Positions 34,928 to 47,109 of a stretch of 64,000 bases of DNA are shown piece after piece (positions within the stretch are counted from its first letter, which is position 1; each line of letters opens with the position of its first letter). The DNA is taken from positions 5,516,160 through 5,580,159 of the forward strand of contig NC_088298.1 in assembly GCF_032854445.1 (NCBI RefSeq), given 5' to 3'. The position numbers and the translations under genes are program-made. Origin of the DNA: Liolophura sinensis (Eukaryota; Mollusca; Polyplacophora; Chitonida; Chitonidae). Below the pieces are notes generated by a model. It did not search any database, had not been told where the DNA came from, and saw only the letters and a program-made list of their open reading frames with translations.

Positions 34928-36665
34928 TATCATCACTGAGATCTATCGTCCTCTTGGTCTATAAAGAATGAATGTATTATCACTGAGATCTGTCATTCTC
35001 TGTCGGTCTATAAAGAATGAATGTATTATCACTGAGATCTGTCGTTCTCTTGGTCTATAAAGAATGAATGTATTATCACTGAGATCTGTCGTTCTCTGTC
35101 GGTCTATAAAGAATGAATGTATTATCACTGAGATCTATCGTCCTCTTGGTCTATAAAGAATGAATGTATTATCACTGAGGTCTGTCGTTCTCTGTCGGTC
35201 TATAAAGAATGAATGTATTATCACTGAGATCTATCGTCCTCTTGGTCTATAAAGAATGAATGTATTATCACTGAGATCTGTCATTCTGTGTCGGTCTATT
35301 AAGAATGAATGTATTATCACTGAGATCTGTCGTTCTCTGTCGGTCTATTAAGAATGAATGTATTATCACTGAGGTCTGTCGTTCTCTGTCGGTCTATTAA
35401 GAATGAATGTATTATCACTGAGATCTGTCGTTCTGTGTCGGTCTATTAAGAATGAATGTATTGTCACTGAGATCTGTCGTTCTCTTGTTCTATAAAGAAT
35501 GAATGTATTATCACTGAGATCTGTCGTTCTGTGTCGGTCTATTAAGAATGAATGTATTGTCACTGAGATCTATCGTCCTCTTGGTCTATAAAGAATGAAT
35601 GTATTATCACTGAGATCTGTCGTTCTGTGTCGGTCTATTAAGAATGAATGTATTGTCACTGAGATCTATCGTCCTCTTGGTCTATAAAGAATGAATGTAT
35701 TATCACTGAGGTCTGTCGTTCTCTGTCGGTCTATTAAGAATGAATGTATTATCACTGAGATCTATCGTCCTCTTGGTCTATAAAGAATGAATGTATTATC
35801 ACTGAGATCTGTCGTTCTGTGTCGGTCTATTAAGAATGAATGTATTGTCACTGAGGTCTGTCGTTCTCTTGTTCTATAAAGAATGAATGTATTATCACTG
35901 AGGTCTGTCGTTCTCTGTCGGTCTATAAAGAATGAATGTATTATCACTGAGATCTATCGTCCTCTTGGTCTATAAAGAATGAATGTATTGTCACTGAGGT
36001 CTGTCGTTCTCTTGTTCTATAAAGAATGAATGTATTATCACTGAGGTCTGTCGTTCTCTGTCGGTCTATAAAGAATGAATGTATTATCACTGAGATCTAT
36101 CGTCCTCTTGGTCTATTAAGAATGAATGTATTATCAATGAGATCTGTCGTTCTCTGTCGGTCTATAAAGAATGAATGTATTATCACTGAGATCTGTCGTT
36201 CTCTGTCGGTCTATAAAGAATGAATGTATTATCACTGAGATCTGTCGTTCTCTTGTTCTATAAAGAATGAATGTATTATCACTGAGGTCTGTCGTTCTCT
36301 GTCGGTCTATAAAGAATGAATGTATTATCACTGAGATCTGTCGTTCTCTTGTTCTATAAAGAATGAATGTATTATCACTGAGGTCTGTCGTTCTCTGTCG
36401 GTCTATAAAGAATGAATGTATTATCACTGAGATCTATCGTCCTCTTGTTCTATAAAGAATGAATGTATTATCACTGAGGTCTGTCGTTCTCTGTCGGTCT
36501 ATAAAGAATGAATGTATTATCACTGAGGTCTGTCGTTCTCTGTCGGTCTATAAAGAATGAATGTATTATCACTGAGATCTGTCGTTCTGTGTCGGTCTAT
36601 TAAGAATGAATGTATTATCACTGAGATCTGTCGTTCTCTGTCAGTCTATAACGAATGAATGTATT
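34928..36665. repeat. 47/49-bp minisatellite, about 36 copies
   Basis: Units read 'tataaagaatgaatgtatta', 'tcactgagatctgtcg' and then either 'ttctctgtcggt' (49 bp) or 'cctcttggt'/'ttctcttgttc' (47 bp). A 47 plus 49 pair makes 96 bp = 32 codons, which explains the 32-residue periodic open frames on both strands; they are not genes. A diverged single unit is present in the palindrome arms (25105-25160), and the DNA to the right of the array matches the DNA to the right of that unit. Confidence 0.95.
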
Positions 36666-37289
36666 CCTGTGGCTGAATTGACGCCAATCATTCACAGCCT
36701 CTTTGCCAATTGTGGAGAGAACATGTTTTTAACATGTTAATAGGCCTATGGTTTCCAACATGACAGGCATATTTAAAACCACTGAAAAAGGCAAATTTCA
36801 GTTAAAATACGTATACCACATCAACACTTTTCCGTAAAATATTTTGGCCTTTTTAAATGTATTCTTGCCTTTCCAAATGTTTATTCATAAAATCCACATA
36901 AACTGCGGCCTGAAAGAAAGATTCTAATCTCGCCAGCACCAGTCAATTCTTTGAATACAACCATGCAACCATGAGTCAACCATGCAGCTCTCACGCTATC
37001 ATTTTAGAGAAACTTTTTCCTTGTTAATGAGCCACGGATAAGCGATATTCCATTCAGGCACACTAAACACATGGCTAATATGTCTGCTCCGCCAGACAAA
37101 GATCTAAAGACAATGTCTTCCAGACAAGACAACGAGACAATCTTGTCATAAAAGGCTTTTGTTTGATTCTAACTTAATTCCTTTGTCGGAGTCTGGCGTC
37201 GTCGTAATGGTTTAAAACTTAGTAACATATTCTGGTTTTTAACATCCTGCCACGCAGTAGACAGGGTAACCGAGGATGGATATGGCAGC

Positions 37290-37450
37290 CTTAACATTTA
37301 GTGATATATGTTACTTAAGGACTTAGATAAACAGCTAGAATAAAACCCTAAGTGAAGTAAATTGACAACCCCGGTTGCGTGTAATTAGTTGCAAACTATC
37401 TTACTGTCGTCACTGCTTTGGTTTTGATTCTCAGTGCTGTAGTTTTTTAT
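37290..37450 (+). mobile_element. module M1 fragment
   Basis: 'cagctagaataaaaccctaa', 'gaagtaaattgacaa' and 'actgtcgtcactgctttgg', in family order. Confidence 0.5.
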
Positions 37451-37699
37451 TATTATATACGTGATATTTCATATAAATAATTGCATTGGAATTTACATAC
37501 CACATATTTTGATCCAAAATGACCATCAACGTCTTGTGTGACGGGGTTATCCTGAAGTTAACGTGACCAAAGATCTTTAGGACGGTCTCGTGTGATTCTA
37601 CCATCGGACAAGAGGGAAGTTCTTGTCACGGTTGTAGATGACTCGTACATTGTTCCCTGTTACATTTACCCTCTCCTTTTTTCCTTTAATCTTTATACA

Positions 37700-37800
37700 T
37701 ACTTCCTAAAGGAAAACTGGCTTTGCGATTATTGACCCGGAATGTAAATTATGGTTGACGGCTGGTATATGAATGTAAGTTTGACGCAAAAGTCTCAGTT
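37700..37800 (-). mobile_element. module M2 fragment, inverted
   Basis: 'ggctttgcgattattgaccc' and 'gacggctggtatatgaatgt'. The minus-strand frame 37706-37921 overlaps it and is not kept in other M2 copies. Confidence 0.5.
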
Positions 37801-38870
37801 TAACATCCGCCGAGCATGACAGAAAAGCTTTGAGCAGCATCCTCTGAAATGCTTGGGCTTGTATTGTAAATATCGAAAAGGGCAACTGGCTCGGAACCGA
37901 AATGGGCAAATTGCCTGACAAAAACTCGCATTAGGAACCTTGATGGTCATGTTATTAAATTCGGTAAGAGTTTCATCTTAAAATTATAATTCCTGCTGCA
38001 TTAAGCAGGACTAATTCGCCATTCAAGTTCAAAATCACAAATCTGGAAACTACCAAGTTCATTTCCAAAAACAATCACAGAAACCAAAAGCAAGAAAATA
38101 AAGAAAAACAGATTGCACTACCACACAATCTTTTATGGGGTAAAAAATGCTCCCCCAGAATTTTCTGGCTACGACATTTTTGTTTTCTTTTCGTGTGTTG
38201 TATGTTCATACCGCACTTCAGTCATAATTTCTTGTTATGCACATACTTTTTAAGTTCACCATTCAAACGACACCAAACCACGAGGAAGTAGCGCTTAGGA
38301 TGCTTTACTTGGCTTTGACAAACAAACAAACAAAAAAAACGAAAAAAACACTAGCATACACCCTCTGCTACGTATGGCTTACTGAAGGGTTTTCTCTGTG
38401 CTTGCTATACTACTGAGGCGACATTTGTGGATATCGACAAAGGACGCCAACCAAAGGAAATATCACATTATATTGACTTCTAACAGTAATCAAAAGTAAT
38501 GTATTTGGGAACTTTTTTCATCCTCAGCGCGATCCTGAACAACAATGAAGCAATCAATCATTCAATCAACCGTGTCTCATCGGCTCTCTCTTTCTCATTC
38601 AAAATATTGTAACACATTCTTCGTATGCAAACACCCTGAATTCATCGGAAGCACCATGAAATTCAACAAGCTACTTCAAGCCGACATCTAATCTACAAGA
38701 GCCTGGTATCCAGCTGTAATCTCAACAGAATATCTGAAGCAGATCGTACCAGACTTGTGTCTGTGTTGTCCGGATTGACGATGACAGAGTGGAACTAAGT
38801 GAAAACAAGCTGTCGATTTGAAGAAAGGAAAGAAACAAGGCGGTGAAAAAAACAGATTTTTGGATGGTTG

Positions 38871-39370
38871 TGGAACAAAACAACTAATTATTTTGTCAAT
38901 AAGCTCATTTTTCAAGACTTTGGAGGGCCGTTATTGACACATTTATTGGGTCCACTCTATAGCGTTGTCTTCGCTTGAACCGATTGTACTTGGACTAATG
39001 AGGTTGTTGGTTCAGATCTATCTCTTGGTTGCCCTGTTGCTGTATTAGATCAAAAGGGTTTGTCACATGCCCGGAGAAAGGCCAGGATTTCCTGCGGACA
39101 CTTTGGCTTCCTGCACACGTAAACCTGACCACATGTTGAAAACTGTTGAATACAAACACACAAATATTGTTTCAAGGTTTTTGAGGTTTTGACTAGCCGC
39201 GTTGGCCATCAAGTGACCATAGACGAAGTGTTTAAATAGAGGCCTTGATTTTTTTAATCTTCCACGCATTTTCAATGAACCATCTCTTCGTAATACTGTG
39301 CACATTTGATTTAACAACCATGAGTTCCCCATGTCTTACCCCTCATGACCGGGGACCTTAATTTTTTGAA
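38871..39370. other. unassigned sequence
   Basis: No family recognised. The minus-strand frame at 39063-39332 (89 residues) has no motif I can name. Confidence 0.4.
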
Positions 39371-39372
39371 AA

Positions 39373-39515
39373 GATCTGTCAGCTGTCGTGCGGATGGTGG
39401 TGGGTTTTCCCCGGACTCAACCTGCTTTCCTTTCCCGATAATGCTGGCCGCCGTCGTATATGTGAAATACCCTTGAGTACGGTCTAAACACCAGTAAAAT
39501 AAATAAATAAATGAA
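39373..39515 (+). mobile_element. SINE-1 3' half
   Basis: 'gtgcggatggtggtgggttt', 'gataatgctggccgccgtcg', 'ccttgagtacggtctaaaca' and AAATAAATAAA tail. 5'-truncated. Confidence 0.8.
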
Positions 39516-39519
39516 TGAA

Positions 39520-40215
39520 TTATTGAGAATTAAAATCTAAACCAATGCCTTTGTGAGGCGTTCTATGTACAGTACGTGGTACTTCAGTATGTGACTATTG
39601 GCTGAAGCTTATCACAAAGAAGGTTGTTGTGGAATGAAAGCTCTGTCTAGAACTAAACCCTCAAGTTCTGAAGGATCCACGTTAGCAAGAGTACTGTGTT
39701 AAGCTTCAGAGAAAATGTGCAGTTTTCCCAGCGGACAAAGTTCCTAATAATGGCATACTTATTTGTTAGAAATATTGCCCTCAAATTCTTGTAAGGTAGT
39801 TAAATACGCCCACTATCCATTTATTCTGCTACTACATGCATTCTGGCGGAACTGTTAAAGAAACTCAAAGGCTTCCCGTTACACTGGCACAACTTTACTG
39901 CATTCCGAAAATACGAAAGTCCCCAGTATATTACGTGATTTATTCCTTGTTCAAGAAGTTATAGAACCAGATTTGATATATCTGTTCGCAGGAGCTTTAA
40001 AGAGGTGAAATCATTTTGGAATGAGCACTGTTGTTCCAAGTACAATTAACTTCAGGCGTTAACAAGTCAGAACGTGTGATGGAAAAACTGGATTATTAAC
40101 AGTACATACTGTACCATATAAAGACGTATCCCCCCTGTGATTTTTCTACACTTTATACTAAGATTTCTTGCAAAATTGCGTCGTTCATTGTCTGTGTGCC
40201 GCAATATGAACGTAT
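39520..40215. other. unassigned sequence
   Basis: AT-rich with no repeat match inside the window and no credible frame. Confidence 0.4.
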
Positions 40216-40221
40216 TCTATA

Positions 40222-40878
40222 ATGACCTCTACTCTACCTAAAACATCAGTCCTGTGTCAAACAGGAGTTTATCTCTACTTTACCGCTAAACAGATATACC
40301 ACAACTTCATTGGATTCCACAAATGCATGAATCCCACGACAAAGCTCGCAAAGATCTACGTGAAATTCAGGGAAGCCATATATCAACAGTGTATAGGTAT
40401 TCTGATGGATACAAATTGCGCCCTCCTGCCCCACCCCCTCCCTTTTGGATGACATTCCTGTTCGCGTATGAATACGACTATATACAGAGATTATTAAAGA
40501 GTTACATTCGCCATGTCCGATCTTTCTCATTCACTAAACCATATGCTGATCTGCTAGCTATACACTATCAGCTTATATCAAAGGCTGTGAAAAGATATAT
40601 ATCTACCTTCTCTTGGTTTAAGGGAAACTACAAATTCTAAAGATGGGTTCTGTATTTGTACTAAGACCAAAACGGTTTCCTCTTTCTTTACAAGAGAGAT
40701 AGTTTTAATTTTGACATAGTAAATTATCTTTACAATGATAAAGGGTAACAATATAACAAATGATCGTAGACATATCTCGTCTTGTGGCATTTGTTACATC
40801 CTGAGTCGCAAGTTATCGCCACAAAAACTGGTGTGTCAAGGCCGTTCCATCAAACGCATAGATTCACTAAAACAGGTC
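40222..40878 (+). pseudogene. Penelope-type reverse transcriptase remnant (RT2)
   Basis: Relative of RT1. Frames combine to give 'QQCIGILMDTNC' (about 40386-40420; a decayed GIPMGTNC motif), 'FAYEYDYIQRLLKS' (40460-40505) and 'SFTKPYADLLAI' (40530-40560), where the YIDD box is reduced to YAD-L. Later come 'LRPKRFPLS' and 'KLVCQGRSIKR' (40830-40860). It ends abruptly at about 40878, where RT3 begins. The catalytic box is lost, so it is inactive. Confidence 0.72.
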
Positions 40879-40879
40879 A

Positions 40880-41765
40880 TAGTTACATCAACGTCAAAAC
40901 CAACACGGCTTTTTAAAGTTTACTATTTTTGCAAATTACCACTGGTGGAATGTTTCGCTGTTCATTGAATCATATGGAATTTTTCATAAATAATATCTGT
41001 GTGAAATTTTGTGATACTAACAGTGCAAAGGTTAATGGGTATTAATTGCACACCTCTTTTGGCAGGCCTACACCTGTTTTCATATGAATACGTGCAGAAA
41101 GTAATCTTTCTCAAAGCTCAATCTTTATCATTTTATCACAGTGATAAATTGATGAGCTTTCATAATTCATAATTCCCATATTGCTGAGATGGGGTGAAAG
41201 GAATCTATCCATCTTCGTTGGATTTCAAGGAGACAACAGATCGTCCAGATGGTACATGGTATTATGACCTATTTGTGTATGACTCAGGCATAATTTATTT
41301 ATTTATTTAATTGATTTTTTTTTCGCTGTACTCAAGAATATATCACTTATACGACGGCGGCCAGCATTATGGTGATAGGAAACTGGGCAAGGCCCGGGCG
41401 AAACACACGACCACCTTCACATGTTCGGCCGGAGAGGAAGCCAGCAACAGCTGGACTTGAACTCACGGCGACAGCATTGGTGAGAGGCTCCTGGGTCATT
41501 ACGCTGCGCTAGCGCGTTAACCAACGACTAAGGTATAAGGGAAATTATAAATTCGATATTGAAAAATTATCCCTATTTAAACAGTAATATACCAGCGTAT
41601 CCTGATTATGGCGTATAAATATCTGGCGATGTACCATTTGCTAGATTCTGTGTAAAACTGTGATGATTTCAGTCTGCGGCATAGGTTATTGGTTCAAAAC
41701 CTGGTGTGTCCAGCATACTCCATCAAACGCCTTCACTACTGGTGTCTAAAATTTTACGCTTGGTT
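40880..41765 (+). pseudogene. Penelope-type reverse transcriptase remnant (RT3), split by a SINE
   Basis: Second copy in the same orientation immediately after RT2. It begins at 'INVKTNTAF' (40890), corresponding to 'INVKCNKTF' of RT1, then 'MGINCTPLLAGLHLFSYEY' (41034-41092), 'GIYPSSLDFKETTDRPDGT' (41200-41260), the SINE-1 insertion (41293-41525), and degraded C-terminal blocks ('IEKLSLF', then the equivalents of 'VPFARFC' and the 'CQGYSIKRLH' region to 41750). The YIDD region is not legible. Confidence 0.7.
41293..41525 (-). mobile_element. SINE-1, inserted in RT3
   Basis: TTTA tail, 'gctgtactcaagaatatatc', 'acggcggccagcattatggt', 'gccggagaggaagccagc' and 'tacgctgcgctagcgcgtta' (inverse A box region). 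Flanks 'gactcaggcata' (41281-41292) and 'gactaaggtata' (41526-41537) look like a decayed 12-bp target duplication. Confidence 0.88.
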
Positions 41766-42837
41766 CGCGCTGACGATGACAGAGTACGTCTGGTTAATTG
41801 ACTAATTGATGAATTCAACAATGCAGATATTTCGTCCTAATGAGGTTTAGTCGAGGTAAGGCCATCCAATAAAATCTGTCAACACGTCTTCAATTCAACA
41901 CATTTTGTTCCCCTAGAAATCAAAGTTGTGTTATCGTGGGACCTCAAACATACGTTCACACATAAGACTGTGGATTTGATTACGGGTTTAACATCGCCAT
42001 CTTGGCGTCTGTGTCTGTTTGGTGTCTGTTGTGTAACCCGATACCGCTGAGCCTGTGTTTTGTACCGAGACAAATCCCGAGAACGCGCAGCATAGCATTC
42101 TCTGGGTTTGATTCTGTACGGAACAAGGTTCAGCGGAATAGGGTTACCAAGGAGGCACCAAGACTGAGGTGTTAAAGTCTATTCTACCCCAAATACTGAA
42201 GAAAATGTGACAAAACTGCATATTTCAAGCTGCCATTCTGTTTTACTCCCTCCACAGAGGTCATGCATTTTAGACCAATCAACGGCAAGCTTAGGCCATG
42301 GCAATTGAACTAGATACGTCAAGGCTGTGTGTGTATGACGTCGTGTCTTTTTGTTGTGTGACGTTGGAATGTAAAAGTTTACTGTAATGTATTATGACGT
42401 CATACCGCTGAGCTCAGATTTGAACGTTTTGAAGCTCCTTTTTTAACGGCGTTTGGGTATAAAATATAAAAAATGTAAAAACAAAAGCGATATTTATAAA
42501 CTGTGCGAAATAACACTTTTATCACTGAGGGAAATTCCGATAATTCACCTTTATATAAAACCGGAAGCAAATCTAACAAGTAAACAAACTCAAAGTCGAT
42601 TATTTGAGACATAAACAGCATGAAATGATTACTCGGTGTGGTAAACGTACCGACCGGTGTGTTGTGTGTCTATTTAATACGTATATTTGCACACGGCTCA
42701 TAACTAACAGCGGGGTAGAATTGGTTACAACTGTTCCTAAGCTCTTAGACTAGCACTTCATTGGTAAACAGAATCTACATGATATCATATAATCAGTGGG
42801 AAATAAGAAAACACAAATTTAGAACAAGGTATATGAT
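41766..42837. other. unassigned sequence with a family C fragment
   Basis: 41760-41850 resembles the 'gctgacgatgacagagta' part of family C. The rest (41879-42073 and 42400-42621 minus frames included) shows no recognised gene or repeat. Confidence 0.4.
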
Positions 42838-42965
42838 TTGCAAAGGTTAAGAACTGGTGTGTCCAGGATACTCCATCAATCGCCTTCACTATAAGTTTCT
42901 AAAATTTTACATTGAGTAGAAGACTCTTGTTGGCAAATATGGACAGGGCGTTCCTGATATGTAGT
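42838..42965 (+). pseudogene. Penelope-type reverse transcriptase C-terminal fragment (RT4)
   Basis: 'LVCPGYSINRLHYKFLKFYI' (about 42858-42918) followed by 'LVGKYGQ', matching the end of RT1 ('LVCQGYSIKRLHSKFLTFY', 'LSKYGHS'). Only the C-terminus remains. An inverted M2 lies about 170 bp downstream, the same order as at RT1. Confidence 0.7.
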
Positions 42966-43129
42966 GATCAGGGTCTTGTATCTATTTCGTTTTAGCCCGG
43001 GTCTACGTACAGTGGAAGTATTCACGTCTATTGCAACAACATACCATATGATGCTTTCATGAACAGCTGTGATCAAAGGGCAACTATTCAGGGAGTACGC
43101 AGTTCAAATGTGAATTTGATTTCATGCCA

Positions 43130-43500
43130 AGAATTTTGACTAACTTCCCTGAATCACTGAAAACTGTTGACTGTTTCTGTCTTACATGAGACTAGCCTTA
43201 ATAACAATTTATATATTTCTTACACATTCCGTAGGTTGATTACGATGTTTTGAAAATGGGTCTCGTGATTATCGACTTGGAACACCAATTTATTTATTAT
43301 TTATTTGATTGATGTTTTACGCGGTACTCAAGAATATTTCACTTATACTACTGCGACCAGCATTAAGGGTGGGTGGAAACCGGGCAGAGCCTGGGGGAAA
43401 CCCACGACCATCCGCAGGTTGCAAACACCAATTTAGGGCTTACGAGTGGTATATGAATGTCGGATTTGAGGACTAGATTCAAGCCACGAAGCAAACAACA
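43130..43500 (-). mobile_element. module M2, inverted, split by a SINE
   Basis: 'cactgaaaactgttgactg', 'tctcgtgattatcgacttgg' left of the SINE and 'cttacgagtggtatatgaat' right of it. Confidence 0.6.
43293..43433 (-). mobile_element. SINE-1, 5'-truncated, with perfect target duplication
   Basis: Tail, 'gatgttttacgcggtactca', 'gcgaccagcattaagggtgg' and 'cccacgaccatccgcaggtt', then truncated. Exact 12-bp duplication 'aacaccaattta' at 43281-43292 and 43434-43445 marks the insertion into M2. Confidence 0.92.
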
Positions 43501-44059
43501 AAAAAGAGCGTGAATAAATATATAATGCTCACCAACTAGACAGAATAAAGGCAGAAGTAATAAATTGTCGAGTAACCTGCTATTAGAGTAGTCAACCGAC
43601 AGCCAAAAATTTCCGAAGTACAGACGTCAGACATCAATTACTTTTCCATTTACTTTCCATAACTTTCAGCGCTACCAGCAGACTCTAAATCTACAAGCCG
43701 TAAATCATCTCAGCTTGTTGTTGATCGACAGGTGAGACATCACCGGTAATATCTTCAGGACACCATGATGGATGACATTTTGATATCGGGCCTCTGAAAC
43801 ACTAGGGGGTCTGGAAGTGTCAGCTTGGTGACAGTGACGCGAGCTGTGGACTATGTTTCTAAGTGTCTATACCCAATCAAGTGTCATCTAATACCCAACA
43901 AAGCACACCTGACCGTCAACTTCACAGCCGGTCCTACGAATATGACCTACAAAAAGAAGAAAGATTCAGAAAAGGTCAAGCTGAATAATAAAGGTCAGAC
44001 CAAACAAAAAAAAAACTGTATTCGTGAATCAGCATTGAAAGTGAAATTAGTGGTTCAGG
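43501..44059. other. unassigned sequence with a lysine-rich open frame
   Basis: The plus-strand frame 43825-44151 (108 residues, many lysines, e.g. 'TYKKKKDSEKVKLNNKG') has no known family and its end lies inside an M2 fragment, so it is probably chance. Confidence 0.4.
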
Positions 44060-44165
44060 ACAAGTGCATAATCAACGATAAATCGTTCCAGGTCAACAAT
44101 CACAAGGCGAATTCCCAAAGCAGCGTTCAAGACAAGCCACCAAAAAACTGAAAAAGTATACAAGG
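44060..44165 (+). mobile_element. module M2 fragment
   Basis: 'gttccaggtcaacaatcaca', 'aaggcgaattcccaaag', 'gttcaagacaagccacca' and 'ctgaaaaagtatacaagg'. Confidence 0.5.
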
Positions 44166-44242
44166 TATGTATGTGTGTGTGTGTATGTATGTATGTATGT
44201 ATGTATGTATGTATGTATATATGTATGTATGTATGTATGTAT
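44165..44242 (+). repeat. (GTAT)n / (GT)n microsatellite
   Basis: About 78 bp of GTAT units with a short GT run near the left end; it gives a repetitive open frame on the plus strand that is not a gene. Confidence 0.95.
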
Positions 44243-44460
44243 ACTTGGTATTACGTTGTACTCAACAATTTTTCAGTCACATTAAGTGTGTACATATAGT
44301 GTGTCTTCTTGTGGCAGAGTCCATACCGCCAAAGTCCTGCGCCACTGAAATATCGTGCGGAACACAACAAGCAGACACGACACCCCACCCAGTCACATTA
44401 TACTGACACCGCGCCAATCAGCCCTGTTTTCTTGCTCTAACTTCTCATTGCTAGGCGCCA
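44228..44460 (-). mobile_element. SINE-2 subfamily copy
   Basis: 'acttggtattacgttgtact', 'caacaatttttcagtcacat', 'gtgtcttcttgtggcaga' and 'ccagtcacattatactgaca'. Closer to the 51079-51412 copy than to 27770-28112. Confidence 0.65.
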
Positions 44461-44720
44461 AAAGAAAGAGACAGGGATTATTCAGCCAGATTTCACGCCT
44501 TACCTCATTTCCCTTCAGAACATTGAAACATGCTCCCGTGGCAAACCACAAGAATACAACAGGAGCGTCTTCAACAATCTACTTACTCAATCCGACATGT
44601 GATTTATTAGCGCCAGTATTCTGATTTAATCTCCATAGACTATACAAAAACACACCGTGTCAGTTCTGTGTCTGGAGGTTTTGTTCGCCCTGACGATGAC
44701 AGAGTAGGTTTAATTAATTG
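44461..44720 (+). repeat. repeat family C, copy 3 (partial)
   Basis: 'ccttcagaacattgaaacat', 'aacaatctacttactcaatc' and 'ttcgccctgacgatgacaga' match the right half of copies 1 and 2. Confidence 0.5.
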
Positions 44721-45930
44721 TATACCAGCCAGCTATTTGGACAAAGATGAAAAAGAGACCAGAAGCTAGTTAATGAAAAGTACCGCAATAAACAAGTAAT
44801 TTACTGGAAGAAAACGTCATCCACCAATTGCGTTCTTTTTCTTATTTACACCCTCTTTGAAAGCAGAACTTTGGTGTCATCTTATAACTTCAAACCGGTG
44901 GTAAATGCACGTTCTTGTACATTTATTGAAACATAATAAAAACAAGAACGAAAGACAGAAAAAATATTCATACAGACAAACTGGCAGAAAATGTGCTGGC
45001 CAAAGAAATATCCATCATGCTGTCACGGTCACAAAGCCACTGGTTCTATTTAGTTTGCTTGGACTAGGACATTGTCTGAATTCAACAATGTAGGCCTAGA
45101 TATTTCTGTCGAACTTTTTGACTGAAACGAGGTCGAGTGTTTTTAATTTAGTGTACGAGATCGACGCTAACCAGAAAAATGTTTTTACTGCGTGTTGGCA
45201 TAGTTACGTTTTGTTTAAAGTTTGTCATATGTTTGTTTGTTCATATGTACAACAATAACTTGATGTTGTGAACACTTTAGTCATTTTTGGCCATTTTCTA
45301 CTCATTATATCTATCATATTTGTTAAGGCTTATTTCACAGGACAGGTCGTTAGCAAACTTACTGTGGAAAATTGGTAGTTTGTCCTCAAAAGAGTTTGAA
45401 TCCTAGTAGGGTTTTTTGTTGTACGCATATTTTTTGCATGAGTAAGCCTATTAGTATTGGCACGAATTAAATTAGATAATTGTTAAGGTTCCGGTTTTTT
45501 AATGCGTAACCTGTGGCAACTATACCGATATAATACGTGAATCTTGCTTGAGAAAACACCTGGTCATGCTTCATTTGGGGTGCAGTTCTTTGCCTCATTC
45601 TATCGTGTTTAGTACCGACAAAAGGTATTTTAGCGTGACCGCAATGCAAACTCGCTTATCTCAAACGAAGCCACACCATCCTTCAAATTCTAATGCTTGG
45701 CTAAGTCCTCTAAAACATGAAACCGGTGCTGTCATCATGCAGATATCCCTGGCTTCCGTATACTGCAAATCTGATATAGATGGCTAATAGATGTACCATT
45801 GATCGTAAACCTTAACATGTTGTTGTTGTTAGTGTAAAGTTATTCGGCGAATTCGTTGATGGTATTATACTTTTATAAATAGATTACCAGTTACTAGTGA
45901 CGTCTATTAAATTGAAATTAACCTTTCCTT
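44721..45930. other. unassigned sequence
   Basis: No gene or repeat recognised; overlapping short frames at 45467-45649 (minus) and 45548-45787 (plus) have no motifs. Confidence 0.4.
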
Positions 45931-45934
45931 TCTT

Positions 45935-46140
45935 TTTTACCTAAATTCTACTTATGCCATGGTGCCAGAGGGCTTGTAATTTGCAAATATTTATGCATTT
46001 ACATGAACAGTTAGAATAAAACCCTAACTGAGGTAAATTGACAAGATACGTGTGACCATTTGCCAGCTATCACACTGTCGTCGCTGCTCTGGTTTTACTC
46101 TCTATGCTGTAAGTCTTTAATTATATTCTCTGTAGCTTTT
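45935..46140 (+). mobile_element. module M1
   Basis: 'taaattctacttatgccatg', 'ttacatgaacagttagaata', 'aactgaggtaaattgacaag' and 'ctatgctgtaagtcttta'; a good copy of the right half of the module. Confidence 0.6.
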
Positions 46141-47105
46141 ATGTTGGCCGACATATCCCTGTTTGTTAACTTGCAGTTTAAAAAAATGCGCGCAGATTCC
46201 TGTTCGCCCGCTTTCTGCGGTTATGGAATCAAAAGTGCGTGGCTGAGATGAGGCAGACTTCTGACTATAGTTGATTTATACAATGGATTAGGATAATCCT
46301 GCAAAAACGTTAAATCCCATCGATTTGGATATGTTGGAGATGTAATTTCCCATCGTCCCTCATCTCACGAATAAAAAGGTTCATTTTTTCTCAGCACTCA
46401 ATACTTTCCTTCTTTTCTTTAAAAGATAAAACGTAATGAATGATTCGTTATGAGTTCGATCAATAATGGCATCAAGAGAAAACATGCCTCTGGTTTTAAA
46501 AGTGGAATGATATCTGTGAGGTGGTGATACTCCTACGCCGTATTCCGCACGAATTCAGAGGCTGGGATTTGCTGTATTACGATTAATATTGTAAATCAAA
46601 CAAATCTCGCCAGACGTCAGCAGCGTGGCTATGGCCATCATTATTCATTCATCAGACATCAGAGCTCAACAATGTTGTCTTAACGGATTTTGGTCCAACC
46701 TATGCAAAAAATTCTGTGTAATAGGACGCACAGGATGCCATCCAAAGAAATAATATGAAAGCACCGATTTTCTTTTGAATCAAGCATGATTTTTGGTTTA
46801 AAAACACCGGCTTTTTGTGCTAAACTCTGGTGTTTGTGGAGTTTATAAACAAAACAGATTAAAGTAACTGTGGGCTAATCATCGGTGTAATCGTCAGTCT
46901 TATCGTCAGTCTTATCGTCAGTCCAAATAACAATACACATGGGTCTCTATAAGAGTTTGTATGCTGTGTCCTGATAAGACTTATTGCAACGGTTTCACAA
47001 TACTTTGTCAAAACCAATATTCCTGCCTATATCCCTTAGCGAAAAACTTTGACATGCGCTGAGACCATATAGCGTGCATCTATCTTTACAGGAAATGGAT
47101 CATCC
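46141..47105. other. unassigned sequence
   Basis: Contains a small 12-bp tandem repeat ('atcgtcagtctt', three units, 46889-46924). Otherwise nothing recognised. Confidence 0.45.
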
Positions 47106-47109
47106 TTTC

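Larger units (their letters stand above)
36670..38870 (+). repeat. repeat family C, copy 2
   Basis: 36690-36900 matches 25170-25400 ('attgtggagagaacatgttt', 'tttccaacatga', 'cataaaatccacataaa'), and 38520-38870 matches 25770-26100 ('caatcaatcattcaatcaac', 'cattcaaaatattgtaacac', 'ttgtccggattgacgatgac'). The middle carries M1 and M2 pieces and unassigned DNA that copy 1 lacks. Confidence 0.6.

Noticed and set aside
34943-36427. Open frames with a 32-residue period
   Set aside because: They translate the 47/49-bp minisatellite; a pair of units equals 96 bp. No gene context.
43825-44151. Lysine-rich 108-codon frame as a small nuclear protein gene
   Set aside because: Its end is inside an M2 fragment, composition follows the A-rich DNA, and no homologous frame is seen elsewhere.
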